This document shows positions 16,917 through 25,781 of a DNA stretch of 64,000 nt, piece by piece. The stretch lies in contig NZ_CP047226.1 of assembly GCF_009867135.1 (NCBI RefSeq), positions 744,001 to 808,000 on the forward strand, given 5' to 3'. Every line of letters starts with the position of its first letter. Positions within the stretch are counted from its first letter, which is position 1. A program made the position numbers and the translations under genes. This DNA comes from Moraxella osloensis (GTDB taxonomy: Bacteria > Pseudomonadota > Gammaproteobacteria > Pseudomonadales > Moraxellaceae). The notes under the pieces were generated by a model. The model made no database searches, had not been told where the DNA came from, and saw only the letters and a list, made by a program, of their open reading frames with translations.

Positions 16917-17701
16917 GACGATGCCCATATCAAGGTTAGTTCGCTTAGATCGGAAGCGTTGTCATCGTTTTGTGCGACAAATTTTAGCATCCGCTGTTTT
17001 GCTAATTCTAAAATGGCGACAAAACTCACCACCACACCCAGTTTGCCTTGTGATTTATCTAATATGTCGTGGAAAGTGCCTTGACCACGACTTGCCAACA
17101 TATGGCTAATGCTTGCCATACGCTCTGCCAAAGGCACGATATCAGCTTTGACATGGTGCATTTGGTAATCGGGTTTTAGCTGCATTTTGATTAAACTGTC
17201 GGCAAGCATGGTGGCAGGATAGGGTGCCATCTCTTTGGCTAATATATCAGGACTTGGCAAACTGGCGTATGCCAAAAACACATCGCGCTCAAGCCGCATT
17301 AACGCATCAATACGCTGACTGGCGTGTTTGATTTGGGCGTATTGTTCAAGTCTGTCAATCAGCTGCTTGGTGGGGTTTTTTTCATCTTCTGGCAGTTGGG
17401 GGCTTGGTAGTAACAATTCGCTTTTGATAGCAATTAAGGTACTTGCCATCAGCAAATAATCGCCTGCCAACTCAAAATGATTGTCATCCAATTCCTCAAT
17501 ATAAGTCAGGTACTGCTCGGTAATCGGCAAAATCGCTGTGGTGGTGATATCAAAGTTATTTTTTTTGACCAAGTACAACAAAAAATCCAGCGGACCTTCA
17601 AACTGCTCCAGCCAAATGGCAAAGGCTTCAGGCGGAATATAGAGGTCTTCGGGCAGACTTTGAACAGGCGTCTCAAAAATTCGAATGGCTAAATTGGTCA
17701 T
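16913..17701 (-). CDS. scpA: segregation and condensation protein ScpA
   Basis: The kleisin subunit of the SMC-ScpAB complex. The 262-residue protein has the N-terminal EGPLDFLLYLVKKNNFDITTTAILPITEQYLTYIE signature (about residues 34-70), then YLLMASTLIAIKSELLLP. A C-terminal winged helix follows (GTFHDILDKSQGKLGVVVSFVAILELAKQRMLKFV). Its stop overlaps the scpB start, and its own ATG overlaps the 3' end of the upstream NERD gene by 4 nt, so all three genes are probably one operon. Confidence 0.95.
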   Translation of the reverse strand: MTNLAIRIFETPVQSLPEDLYIPPEAFAIWLEQFEGPLDFLLYLVKKNNFDITTTAILPITEQYLTYIEELDDNHFELAGDYLLMASTLIAIKSELLLPSPQLPEDEKNPTKQLIDRLEQYAQIKHASQRIDALMRLERDVFLAYASLPSPDILAKEMAPYPATMLADSLIKMQLKPDYQMHHVKADIVPLAERMASISHMLASRGQGTFHDILDKSQGKLGVVVSFVAILELAKQRMLKFVAQNDDNASDLSELTLIWASS

Positions 17702-18324
17702 TTGTGATGTTGTTTTTTTAGGTTTTGAATATGCTGATGGCGAGTTTTGAGCGTATTATCAAGACGATTTTTAGTCAATAATTGGCAGATTTGCTGAACT
17801 TGTATATCGCTGAGTTTTTGTTGGTCAAATGACAAAATATAATCTGTAAAATTTCCCAAGCGACAGATATTGACTGGAAAATTACTTTTTAATTCACATT
17901 CACCTGTGAATACAATAACTGAATGAAAAACGCCATTCGGTAAATCTAATAAACTCTCTAATGTTTTGATATGTTTATAATTTTGTCGTAACGGATTTTG
18001 GAAAAGATGTTTTTTGCCATAAATGTTTTGCGTCCATTTGGCATCTTTGACTTTACCATAAATCCACCCTTTATAGTTTTTAGTTTCAACCACGAAAATA
18101 CCGAAACGCGACACATAAATATGGTCAATTTGCGTAGAACCCTCATCAGTTGCTAAAGTGACGTTTTGAAAATCATGGTAGCTATCTTGTGGCAGCTTGC
18201 GATTAGCAGCTTTTTCAACCATTTTTTCGCCAAACCAACCTTTAAAAGTAGGCGATTTTAAAAAACTAATGATAAGGAAAAGAGGAATTAACCACCAAAT
18301 TTGTTTTAATAATTCCCATAGCAT
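17698..18324 (-). CDS. NERD-domain protein, membrane-anchored
   Basis: 208 residues. One N-terminal helix (IWWLIPLFLIISFL, about 9-22). The NERD domain (nuclease-related) covers about 28-150: GWFGEKMVEKAANRKL, STQIDHIYVSRFGIFVVETKNYKGWIYG (catalytic-type D...E-x-K residues) and NPLRQNYKHIKTL. NERD resembles the restriction-endonuclease fold; activity is rarely shown. It overlaps scpA by 4 nt and follows the methyltransferase gene by 7 nt. Confidence 0.85.
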   Translation of the reverse strand: MLWELLKQIWWLIPLFLIISFLKSPTFKGWFGEKMVEKAANRKLPQDSYHDFQNVTLATDEGSTQIDHIYVSRFGIFVVETKNYKGWIYGKVKDAKWTQNIYGKKHLFQNPLRQNYKHIKTLESLLDLPNGVFHSVIVFTGECELKSNFPVNICRLGNFTDYILSFDQQKLSDIQVQQICQLLTKNRLDNTLKTRHQHIQNLKKQHHK

Positions 18325-18331
18325 TTTGTTA

Positions 18332-18946
18332 TTAATCCTTTGATTGTTTAACTGCTAAAAACAATCCTGCCCCAATGGATAGGGTAGAGCACAGATAGTT
18401 GCTGTCCTGTTCAAAGGCTGACAAAAACGCTGCTACTTCATCGGCATGAGAAATCACATTATCGACAATCAACATATCGCCAAAGGTCAGCAATCGCTTA
18501 AAGTCAGCCACATAGTCACCATAAAACCTACGCTCTGCATCCAAGAAAATCACATCAAAATGGGCGGTTGACTGACGTAAAAAATCCTTCGCATCGACTT
18601 GTTGTAGCGTGATATTGTGGTCAAACTGCAAGGTACGCAGGTGATTGCGCGCAGTTAGTAATCGCCACTCATCGATATCAATCGAGGTCAACGTGGCAGT
18701 ATCCGCGGTATTGGCACGATTGATTTGGGCTAACGCATAGCCTAGCCATAGCGTAGAATAGCCCGTTGATGTACCAATTTCTAACATATTTTTAGCCCGC
18801 TTACTGATAACCAGACTGGCAAGAAACTCGGCTGAATCAGGCTCAAGGTGGCGATGTCGGTTAAGACGGTTGGGCTGCGCATCGTCAAAGGCTTTATCGA
18901 TTTGATAAAGCCTATCGGTGTAGGCTTTAAAGTGTGCAAATGACAT
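18332..18946 (-). CDS. class I SAM-dependent O-methyltransferase
   Basis: 204 residues from ATG 18946. Residues about 45-65 form motif I (KNMLEIGTSTGYSTLWLGYAL). LTSIDIDEW holds the acidic SAM-ribose contact, and FDVIFLDAERRFYGDYV is the metal-binding DAE region of the catechol O-methyltransferase-like family (Methyltransf_3). Substrate unknown. A longer ORF reaches 19030 but would overlap trpS by 74 nt; the internal ATG 11 nt after the trpS stop is preferred. Confidence 0.85.
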   Translation of the reverse strand: MSFAHFKAYTDRLYQIDKAFDDAQPNRLNRHRHLEPDSAEFLASLVISKRAKNMLEIGTSTGYSTLWLGYALAQINRANTADTATLTSIDIDEWRLLTARNHLRTLQFDHNITLQQVDAKDFLRQSTAHFDVIFLDAERRFYGDYVADFKRLLTFGDMLIVDNVISHADEVAAFLSAFEQDSNYLCSTLSIGAGLFLAVKQSKD

Positions 18947-18956
18947 GAGTGACTCG

Positions 18957-20048
18957 TTATTTTTTGAGTTTGGCAAGGGGTTTGATACCAATGGCTTTTC
19001 GTACTTTTTCAAGGCGTTTGCGCGCATCACGGCGGGCTTTTTCTGCGCCCATTTGTAGGATTTCTTCCAATTCTTTTGGATTCGCCATCAATTCATTGTA
19101 ACGAGCACGGAAAGGGGCAATTTCGCTGTTGATTTTTTCAAACAACACTTCTTTGGCATCCCCCCAACCGATACCTTGCTCAAAACGTTGACGCAGTACT
19201 TGTTGTTCTTCCGCGCTAGCGAATGCACGATAAATCTCAAAAATCGTGGATTCATCGGGATTTTTGGGTTCTTCTGGCAACTGTGAATTGGTGACAATAC
19301 GCATGATGGCTTTTCGCAGCGCTTTTTCACCGTCCACTTGCGGCTGATTTGATGAAGGGTCGCCAAATAACGGAATGGTATTGCCATAGCTTTTTGACAT
19401 TTTACGACCATCAAGCCCCGTGAGTAGCGGCGTATCATCATCTACCATGGCTTCGGGCAGTACAAAAATCGGTTTGTCTGGGTCACAATAGCGAAAATTA
19501 AAGGTGCCTGCTATATCACGTGCCATCTCGATATGCTGGATTTGGTCTTTCCCCACAGGGACATGGGTGGCATTGAACATCAAAATATCCGCGGCCATTA
19601 GCACAGGATAACTAAATAACCCCATCGAAATGCCATAATCAGGGTCAGTGTCTGGCGTTTCACGGTTAGCATCTACGGCGGCTTTGTAGGCGTGCGCACG
19701 GTTCATCAAACCTTTAGCACAGTTACAGTTGAGTACCCAAGTTAGCTCTGGAATTTCGATAATATCCGACTGGCGGTAAAACACCACCCGCTCAGGGTCG
19801 AGACCACACGCAAGCCACGTCGCGGCAATTGCCTTGGTCGATGCATGAATCGCCTCAGGGTCGTGGCATTTGATAAGTGCGTGCAAATCCGCCAAGAAAA
19901 AGTAAGCGTCGCTTTCTCCCGTACTGGCGCCTTGTATCGCCGATTGTATCGCTGGACGAATGGCACCGACATAGTTGCCAAGATGGGGAATACCACTGGT
20001 GGTGATACCGGTTAAAATGCGGCGCGGCGCGGCTGTTTTATCATTCAT
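18957..20048 (-). CDS. trpS: tryptophanyl-tRNA synthetase
   Basis: Class I synthetase charging tRNA-Trp. The HIGH-type motif is [13 protein letters not shown] near the N-terminus and the KMSKS loop is [10 protein letters not shown]. The substrate pocket includes [22 protein letters not shown], and the C-terminal [41 protein letters not shown] is typical of TrpRS. ATG 20048 gives 363 residues; the ORF extends 8 codons further to a non-ATG codon, which is less likely. Confidence 0.95.
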   Translation of the reverse strand: MNDKTAAPRRILTGITTSGIPHLGNYVGAIRPAIQSAIQGASTGESDAYFFLADLHALIKCHDPEAIHASTKAIAATWLACGLDPERVVFYRQSDIIEIPELTWVLNCNCAKGLMNRAHAYKAAVDANRETPDTDPDYGISMGLFSYPVLMAADILMFNATHVPVGKDQIQHIEMARDIAGTFNFRYCDPDKPIFVLPEAMVDDDTPLLTGLDGRKMSKSYGNTIPLFGDPSSNQPQVDGEKALRKAIMRIVTNSQLPEEPKNPDESTIFEIYRAFASAEEQQVLRQRFEQGIGWGDAKEVLFEKINSEIAPFRARYNELMANPKELEEILQMGAEKARRDARKRLEKVRKAIGIKPLAKLKK

Positions 20049-20175
20049 GTTCAAAATTCCAAACAAAAGCAAAAAAAGTACAAAATAGGCAAAAAAATTG
20101 TCCGTTAGTATAGCGGTTTTTGTCTACAAATTCATGCCAAAAATTGGCTGAGCCCCATGAGTGCCATGAGCAAAA

Positions 20176-21303
20176 TTAGCGGTAATAGCGGATACCAGTA
20201 GGCTGGGTTTTATAGCGCCGATGAAACCACATGTATTGGGTCGGGTCGATACGGATATAATTTTCTAATAGCTGATTGATGCGTTTGGCATCCGCTAATT
20301 CATCTTCAGTTGGGTAGTTGTCAATGACAGGCGAGAAGATAATGTGATAATGCGGTTTGCGACCTTTTGGCATCTCATCCGGGGTTTCCCGATAAAAATG
20401 CAATATCATTACCGCAGGTGGATTGGCTTTATTGCCCAGTTTTGCCATGCGACGTGGTGCAGTCAAAGTGGCAGCGGGTATTCCAAAAAAGTCTGCCATT
20501 ACGCCTTGTTTTAGCCCAAAATCTTGGTCGGGGGTGATCCATACCACATGATTGTCTTTGAGATTTTTGGCAAAATGGCGCATATCGCGATGACTGATTT
20601 GGTCGCTATAAACCTTGGCGCGCGCGTTAAAAATAAACCAATCAAGCAGTGCATTGTTTTGCGGTCGATACACCACATCCAGCGGGGTAAACATGGTGGT
20701 CAGCCGTCCACCCAAATCGAGCAAAGTCGAATGGATACCGAGTAAAATCACCGCTTTACCTTGCGATTGGGCGTTTTTGACATGGTGCAGCCCTGATACA
20801 GTGACGCAGCGGGTAAACACATCCGGTCGATACCAGGCACACAGGCTTTCAAACACACCCACACCGGCATTGATAAAAATCTTCTCTGCCATCTCTAAAC
20901 GCTCATCTTCACTGAGTTCTGGAAACGCCAATGACAGATTGGTCAAAGTATCGGCTCGGCGGCTTTTAATCAGTCCAAATAACAATTTTCCCAAAAAATG
21001 ACCGATGTTAAATTGATAGCACAACGGCAAATAAATCAATGGCAAAATCAGCGCAACCCCAAGCCAAATCCCCCAATATTGCGGCAATAAAAACTGCCAC
21101 TGAAAAGGCTTACGCGCTGTACGGTTATCTGATTGCAGTTTTTGCAACTCGCTCACCTTTGGCATGCCTTCAAGTGTTACGGTTGACTGATGTAGCAGAT
21201 TGGCATCGACATTACTGGTGCTATCATTACTGGTAGTATCAACCGAGTTCATTTTGGCTGTTGGGTCAAACATTTGAGGCTTATGATTTTGGGTTGGTTT
21301 CAT
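20176..21303 (-). CDS. lipid A biosynthesis late acyltransferase (LpxL/LpxM family)
   Basis: 375 residues. A membrane helix at about 75-93 (YWGIWLGVALILPLIYLPL) anchors the enzyme in the inner membrane. The catalytic H-x4-D motif is LGIHSTLLDLGGR. IWITPDQDFGLKQGVMADFFGIPAATLTAP matches the DQ(D)xG region of the family, and the protein ends QYMWFHRRYKTQP. It transfers a secondary acyl chain to a lipid A precursor; LpxL and LpxM cannot be separated on sequence alone. An N-terminal extension of about 70 polar residues is unusual. Confidence 0.88.
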   Translation of the reverse strand: MKPTQNHKPQMFDPTAKMNSVDTTSNDSTSNVDANLLHQSTVTLEGMPKVSELQKLQSDNRTARKPFQWQFLLPQYWGIWLGVALILPLIYLPLCYQFNIGHFLGKLLFGLIKSRRADTLTNLSLAFPELSEDERLEMAEKIFINAGVGVFESLCAWYRPDVFTRCVTVSGLHHVKNAQSQGKAVILLGIHSTLLDLGGRLTTMFTPLDVVYRPQNNALLDWFIFNARAKVYSDQISHRDMRHFAKNLKDNHVVWITPDQDFGLKQGVMADFFGIPAATLTAPRRMAKLGNKANPPAVMILHFYRETPDEMPKGRKPHYHIIFSPVIDNYPTEDELADAKRINQLLENYIRIDPTQYMWFHRRYKTQPTGIRYYR

Positions 21304-21733
21304 AGGGTATGTTTCATAAAAAAATACATAAAAAAATATATGAGAAAAGACATAAAAAATGCAAAAATAAATGCCGTAGCAGTGACTTGGGCGATTAAGT
21401 TTGTAAAACTGGTCAAAAAATACTGGCTAAAATGTACAGGCTTTTAAGCTGATTGGGTCATTATACCAAACAACGACGTAGGCTAAAGCCAGTAAATTTG
21501 GTATATATTGGGTAACAGGCATTTATTCAATGACGACTAACCATCAATCCGTGTTACAATTTGCAAAATATTACAAAAAACTAGCAAGGATTGTTTAACG
21601 TAATTACATGTTAATTTAGTTCCATTTAACATACTTGTTTTTTTAATGATAGTTGCGTTTTAACATAGTTGCTTTTTAATATAGTTGCGTTTATCTCTAC
21701 CCTAGGATGATCTTCATATAAAAAGGAGTTGAC
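21304..21733. other. divergent regulatory region lpxL-like / cstA
   Basis: 430 bp without an ORF. Contains a 12-bp A-rich duplication near 21315, a five-unit 16-bp tandem repeat at 21615-21695 and the cstA ribosome site AAAAGGAG at about 21720. Confidence 0.6.
21615..21695. repeat. 16-bp imperfect tandem repeat, about 5 units
   Basis: Units: TTTAGTTCCATTTAAC 21615-21630; a degenerate 18-mer 21631-21648; ATAGTTGCGTTTTAAC 21649-21664; ATAGTTGCTTTTTAAT 21665-21680; ATAGTTGCGTTTATC 21681-21695. The block ends 38 bp before the cstA ATG, where the promoter or leader should be. Confidence 0.85.
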
Positions 21734-23842
21734 ATGCAGACAAATTCCGCAATGACAAGTAACTCCCCCATGCTATCAAAGATAGTGTGGTTACTTGTTG
21801 CAATTATTGGCGCAGTGGCATTAGGGACAATCGCCCTGAACCGTGGCGAAAGTATCAATGCGGTGTGGCTCGTTGCCGCTGCCGTGTGTTCATATAGCAT
21901 TGCTTATCGCTACTATAGCTTATTTATCGCCAAAAAAGTCTTTGAACTCAATCCCCACCGCGTGACACCGGCTCATCGCCTAAAAGATGGCTTAGATTAT
22001 GTTCCTACCAATAAATACGTCTTATTTGGCCACCACTTTGCTGCGATTGCTGGGGCAGGTCCATTAGTTGGTCCTATCTTAGCGGCACAAATGGGTTATT
22101 TGCCAGGTACGCTATGGCTCATCATTGGGGTGGTATTCGCAGGTGCGGTACAAGATTTTACTGTACTATTTATCTCGACCCGCCGTGATGGCAAATCACT
22201 GGGTGAAATGGCAAAAGACGAGCTGGGTACGTTTACGGGTATTACGGTGATGCTCGGTGCACTCGGCGTGATGGTCATCATTCTTGCCGTACTGGCACTG
22301 GTGGTGGTGAAGGCGCTAGCGCACAGTCCTTGGGGGCTATTTACCATTGCAGCAACGATTCCTATCGCGCTGCTAATGGGCGTCTATATGCGCTATCTAC
22401 GCCCAGGTAAAATCATGGAAGTGTCTATCATCGGCTTTGTGTTGATGATGGCGGCGATTGTATTTGGTGGCGATATTGCCAAAGACCCTGCGATGGCTGA
22501 ATTGTTTACCTTGACAGGTACCCAGTTGACTTGGGCATTGATGATTTATGGTGTGGTAGCATCGGTATTGCCTGTGTGGCTGCTGCTTGCGCCGCGTGAT
22601 TATTTATCAACTTTTTTAAAAATAGGGGTGATTGTAGGTTTGGCAGTGGCGATTATCTTTACTATGCCAGAATTAAAAATGCCCGCGGTTACCAAATTTA
22701 TCGATGGCACGGGTCCGGTATTTAAAGGTGGGTTATTTCCGTTCTTGTTTATTACCATTGCTTGTGGTGCTATCTCTGGTTTTCACGCGTTGGTATCGAG
22801 TGGTACGACCCCAAAACTTGTGGATAATGAAGTAGATACTCGCGCCATTGGTTACGGTGGTATGCTCATGGAGTCGATGGTTGGTATCATGGCAATGATC
22901 TGTGCCACTATTCTTGACCCTGGTATGTATTTTGCGATTAATGCGCCGGCAGCGCTTCTTGGCACGACCCCAGAGACAGCGGCAGCCGCTATCCAAAAAT
23001 TGGGATTTGTGATTACCCCCGATGCGCTTACGACACTAGCGCAGCAAGTGGGTGAAAGCTCTATTATCTCACGGACAGGCGGTGCACCGACCTTTGCCAT
23101 TGGGATGGCGCATATCCTATCGTCTATCTTCGGTAGTACCGCGATGATGGGGTTTTGGTATCACTTTGCGATTTTATTTGAAGCCTTGTTTATTTTGACT
23201 GCAGTCGATGCAGGGACGCGTGCTTGTCGTTTTATGGTGCAAGATACCATTGGCATCGTGGTGCCATCGGTACGTGGCTCAACCAATCTCGGCGTGCATT
23301 TGCTTGCGACCTTGATTGCAGTCGCTGCTTGGGGCTTCTTTGTCTACCAAGGCGTCATCGATCCGCTTGGGGGCATTAACTCATTGTGGCCGCTGTTTGG
23401 TATTGGTAACCAAATTTTGGCAGCCATGGCATTGACCCTAGGTACCGCAGTTTTATTTAAAATGAAAAAACAAAAGTATGCTTGGGTCACTGTGGCACCC
23501 ACGGTTTTCTTATTGGTTACCTGTCTGACGGCGGGTTGGCAAAAAATCTTCCATGAAAACCCAGCGATTGGTTTCTTAGCACAAGCACAAAAATACAGTG
23601 CCGCGATTGCCAAAGGTGAAGTGTTAAAACCTGCCAAAACCTTGGATGAGATGCAAACCATCGTATTCTCAAACTATGTGGATGCCGTGCTTTGTGGCTT
23701 CTTTATGATTGTGTTAATTGTGATGATGGTTGGTACGATTCGCGCATTAACAAAAGCCTTGGCAAGTGATAAACCTACTGTGGTTGAAGGTGAGGCGATT
23801 TATGAAGATCCAAAACCCTTGAATATTTCTGCACCGCATTAG
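21734..23842 (+). CDS. cstA: carbon starvation protein A, pyruvate/peptide-type transporter
   Basis: 702 residues, the normal CstA length, with about 16 membrane helices. Family signatures: GHHFAAIAGAGPLVGPILAAQMGYLPG near residue 95, GAVQDFTVLFISTRRDGKSLGEMA near 136, and DAGTRACRFMVQDTIG near 495. CstA-family proteins take up pyruvate or peptides and are induced on carbon limitation in E. coli. AAAAGGAG lies about 6 nt before the ATG. It is followed by ybdD with a large hairpin between. Confidence 0.95.
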   Translation: MQTNSAMTSNSPMLSKIVWLLVAIIGAVALGTIALNRGESINAVWLVAAAVCSYSIAYRYYSLFIAKKVFELNPHRVTPAHRLKDGLDYVPTNKYVLFGHHFAAIAGAGPLVGPILAAQMGYLPGTLWLIIGVVFAGAVQDFTVLFISTRRDGKSLGEMAKDELGTFTGITVMLGALGVMVIILAVLALVVVKALAHSPWGLFTIAATIPIALLMGVYMRYLRPGKIMEVSIIGFVLMMAAIVFGGDIAKDPAMAELFTLTGTQLTWALMIYGVVASVLPVWLLLAPRDYLSTFLKIGVIVGLAVAIIFTMPELKMPAVTKFIDGTGPVFKGGLFPFLFITIACGAISGFHALVSSGTTPKLVDNEVDTRAIGYGGMLMESMVGIMAMICATILDPGMYFAINAPAALLGTTPETAAAAIQKLGFVITPDALTTLAQQVGESSIISRTGGAPTFAIGMAHILSSIFGSTAMMGFWYHFAILFEALFILTAVDAGTRACRFMVQDTIGIVVPSVRGSTNLGVHLLATLIAVAAWGFFVYQGVIDPLGGINSLWPLFGIGNQILAAMALTLGTAVLFKMKKQKYAWVTVAPTVFLLVTCLTAGWQKIFHENPAIGFLAQAQKYSAAIAKGEVLKPAKTLDEMQTIVFSNYVDAVLCGFFMIVLIVMMVGTIRALTKALASDKPTVVEGEAIYEDPKPLNISAPH

Positions 23843-23893
23843 TGAAAAATTAACAGCGATTGCACTTATATTGTGCAATTGCTTAATTTTCAC
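23842..23893 (+). other. long intercistronic hairpin between cstA and ybdD
   Basis: Outer arms GTGAAAAATTAA 23842-23853 / TTAATTTTCAC 23883-23893, inner stem ATTGCAC 23859-23865 / GTGCAAT 23873-23879. It starts at the cstA stop codon and has no T-tract, so it looks like an mRNA processing or stability element rather than a terminator. Confidence 0.6.
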
Positions 23894-23927
23894 CAAAACC
23901 ATGCTAGGCAGATAGAAGGAGCGTCAC

Positions 23928-24212
23928 ATGAGTAATAATGCGTTAATCGCTAACTTGATTAAAATGACCTTAAAGGCGCAAAAGGAGGTAATTTTTAGCC
24001 CAAAAAATATAACCCGGCTAATTACGCTGGTCAAACGGATGCAACAAAGCTTTCGTTTGATGGTCGGTGTCCCTGATTATGCGACCTACGTCAGCCATAT
24101 GCAGGAGCAGCATCCTGACCTAGAGCCGATGGATGAAAAGACCTTTTTTCGCTACTGCGTCGATGCGCGCTACCCGAGTAATGGCGGGAGCATGAAGCGA
24201 TGTCCTTGCTAA
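23928..24212 (+). CDS. YbdD/YjiX family small protein
   Basis: 94 residues with the family pattern MVGVPDYATYVSHMQEQHPDLEPMDEKTFFRYCVDARYP and the terminal KRCPC. YbdD/YjiX is encoded next to CstA/BtsT transporters and is needed for their transport activity in E. coli; here it follows cstA by 85 nt. This copy has about 30 more N-terminal residues than typical. AGAAGGAG is a strong ribosome site before the ATG. Confidence 0.9.
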   Translation: MSNNALIANLIKMTLKAQKEVIFSPKNITRLITLVKRMQQSFRLMVGVPDYATYVSHMQEQHPDLEPMDEKTFFRYCVDARYPSNGGSMKRCPC

Positions 24213-24226
24213 CGCTATAAATCGGT

Positions 24227-24257
24227 AAAAAACAGTCTAAAATTAGACTGTTTTTTT
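24227..24257 (+). terminator. terminator of cstA-ybdD
   Basis: Perfect stem AAAAAACAGTCTA 24227-24239 / TAGACTGTTTTTT 24244-24256. Confidence 0.9.
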
Positions 24258-24448
24258 ATTAAAAATTGAATTGTTAATTTTTGTAAATATTGGCAATGAT
24301 TTTGCATACCATTGCCAGCTTGTCGATTGACCACGCGTCGTTGATGCCTCACTTAGGGGCAAAAAAGGTGGTGGTTTAAAGGATTTATTGCTTTAGCAAG
24401 TGTTTTTGATTTTGCCTAAGTGTTTGACCATGTGAGTGAGGTGTGTTA

Positions 24449-25651
24449 ATGCAGCAGCCAGTTTTGCATTCAAGTTTAGATGTGTTGTTTTTATTGATTG
24501 GGTCGGTGATGATTCTAGCAATGCATGCAGGTTTCGCGTTTTTAGAATTAGGCACAGTCAGGGCAAAAAACCAAGTCAATGCGCTCGGTAAGATTTTGGG
24601 CGATTTTTGTATTTCCACCATTGCGTATTACTTTATTGGCTATCCACTTGCATATGGTATCAATTTTTTTCATAGTACTGATGTTTTATTGCTCGACAAT
24701 GGCTATGAGCTGATGAAGTTTTTCTTCTTACTAACTTTTGCCGCAGCAATTCCCGCCATCGTATCGGGTGGGGTAGCAGAGCGCGCCAAAATATTGCCGC
24801 TTTTTTTGGCGACCTTTATCATCGTGTCTTTCTTTTATCCTGTGATGGAAGGGGTGGTATGGAATGGCAATTATGGGTTACAAGGTTTTTTTGCGTCGCT
24901 ATTTGGCGTGCAATTTCATGATTTTGCAGGTTCTATCGTGGTGCATGCGTTTGGTGGTTGGATAGCCTTGGGCGCGGTATTATTGCTTGGTGTCAGACGT
25001 AACCGCTATAAACACGGCTATGCCAGTACCCATCCACCCTCATCCATTCCGTTTTTGGCATTGGGTTCATGGATTTTGATTGTCGGTTGGTTTGGCTTTA
25101 ATGTCATGTCGGCACAAAAAATCGGCAGCATCTCAGGGCTAGTAGCCGTCAATTCGCTGATGGCGATGGTGGGCGGTACTTTGGTATCGATGATAGTGGG
25201 CAAAAACGACCCAGGCTTTATGCATAACGGTCCGTTGGCAGGTCTGGTCGCAGTGTGTGCAGGCTCGGATATCATGCACCCTTTAGGCGCCTTAGTGGTC
25301 GGTGGTATCGCGGGCGGGTTGTTTGTATGGTTGTTTACCTTTACCCAAAATCGTTTAAAAATTGATGACGTACTTGGCGTATGGCCGCTGCATGGGGTGT
25401 GCGGATTGTGGGGTGGGATTGCCGTGGGTATCTTTGGGCAACATTGGCTTGGTGGTCATGGTGGCGTGAGTTTTTGGGCGCAGCTACTTGGCAGTGTGAT
25501 GGGCGTCCTTTTTGCGACAGCGACAGGATTTTTGGTGTATGGGATTATCAAGCAGTTCATGGGACTACGTTTAGGCGATGAAGAAGAGTTCAATGGCGCG
25601 GATTTGTCGATTCATAAAATCTCCTCTACCTTTGATCGCGATATGTTTTAG
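24449..25651 (+). CDS. amt: ammonium transporter (Amt family)
   Basis: 400 residues with 11 predicted helices. The signature DFAGSIVVHAFGGWIALGAVLLLG carries the first pore His, and PLHGVCGLWGGIAVG the second. NDPGFMHNGPLAGLVAVCAGSDIMHPLGALVVGG is typical of Amt/Mep. Start ATG 24449 has GAGG 7 nt upstream; a GTG two codons earlier is less likely. No glnK gene is adjacent, unlike the usual glnK-amtB pair, so PII control, if any, comes from elsewhere. Confidence 0.93.
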   Translation: MQQPVLHSSLDVLFLLIGSVMILAMHAGFAFLELGTVRAKNQVNALGKILGDFCISTIAYYFIGYPLAYGINFFHSTDVLLLDNGYELMKFFFLLTFAAAIPAIVSGGVAERAKILPLFLATFIIVSFFYPVMEGVVWNGNYGLQGFFASLFGVQFHDFAGSIVVHAFGGWIALGAVLLLGVRRNRYKHGYASTHPPSSIPFLALGSWILIVGWFGFNVMSAQKIGSISGLVAVNSLMAMVGGTLVSMIVGKNDPGFMHNGPLAGLVAVCAGSDIMHPLGALVVGGIAGGLFVWLFTFTQNRLKIDDVLGVWPLHGVCGLWGGIAVGIFGQHWLGGHGGVSFWAQLLGSVMGVLFATATGFLVYGIIKQFMGLRLGDEEEFNGADLSIHKISSTFDRDMF

Positions 25652-25660
25652 TGATTTGAG

Positions 25661-25705
25661 TTTTAGCTATTTAGGTTTTAGCTATTTAGGTTTTAGCTAT
25701 TGAGA
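25661..25705. repeat. 15-bp tandem repeat, 3 units
   Basis: TTTTAGCTATTTAGG at 25661-25675 and 25676-25690 (identical), then TTTTAGCTATTGAGA 25691-25705. It lies between the amt stop and its terminator. Confidence 0.9.
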
Positions 25706-25722
25706 TTTGAGTTATTTGGTTG

Positions 25723-25758
25723 AAAAAAAGGCAATCGTGAACGTGATTGCCCTTTTTT
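25723..25758. terminator. bidirectional terminator amt / Kef-type antiporter
   Basis: Stem GGCAATC 25730-25736 / GATTGCC 25745-25751 with A-tract and T-tract on either side. Confidence 0.88.
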
Positions 25759-25781
25759 ATTGTTTAATGATTCGTATGCGG

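Noticed and set aside
18947-19030. Extended start of the O-methyltransferase
   Set aside because: It overlaps the conserved C-terminus of trpS by 74 nt and the extra residues are unrelated to the family.
21615-21695. CRISPR-like array before cstA
   Set aside because: Units abut each other with no spacers, are only 16 bp and have no cas genes nearby; they are simple tandem repeats.
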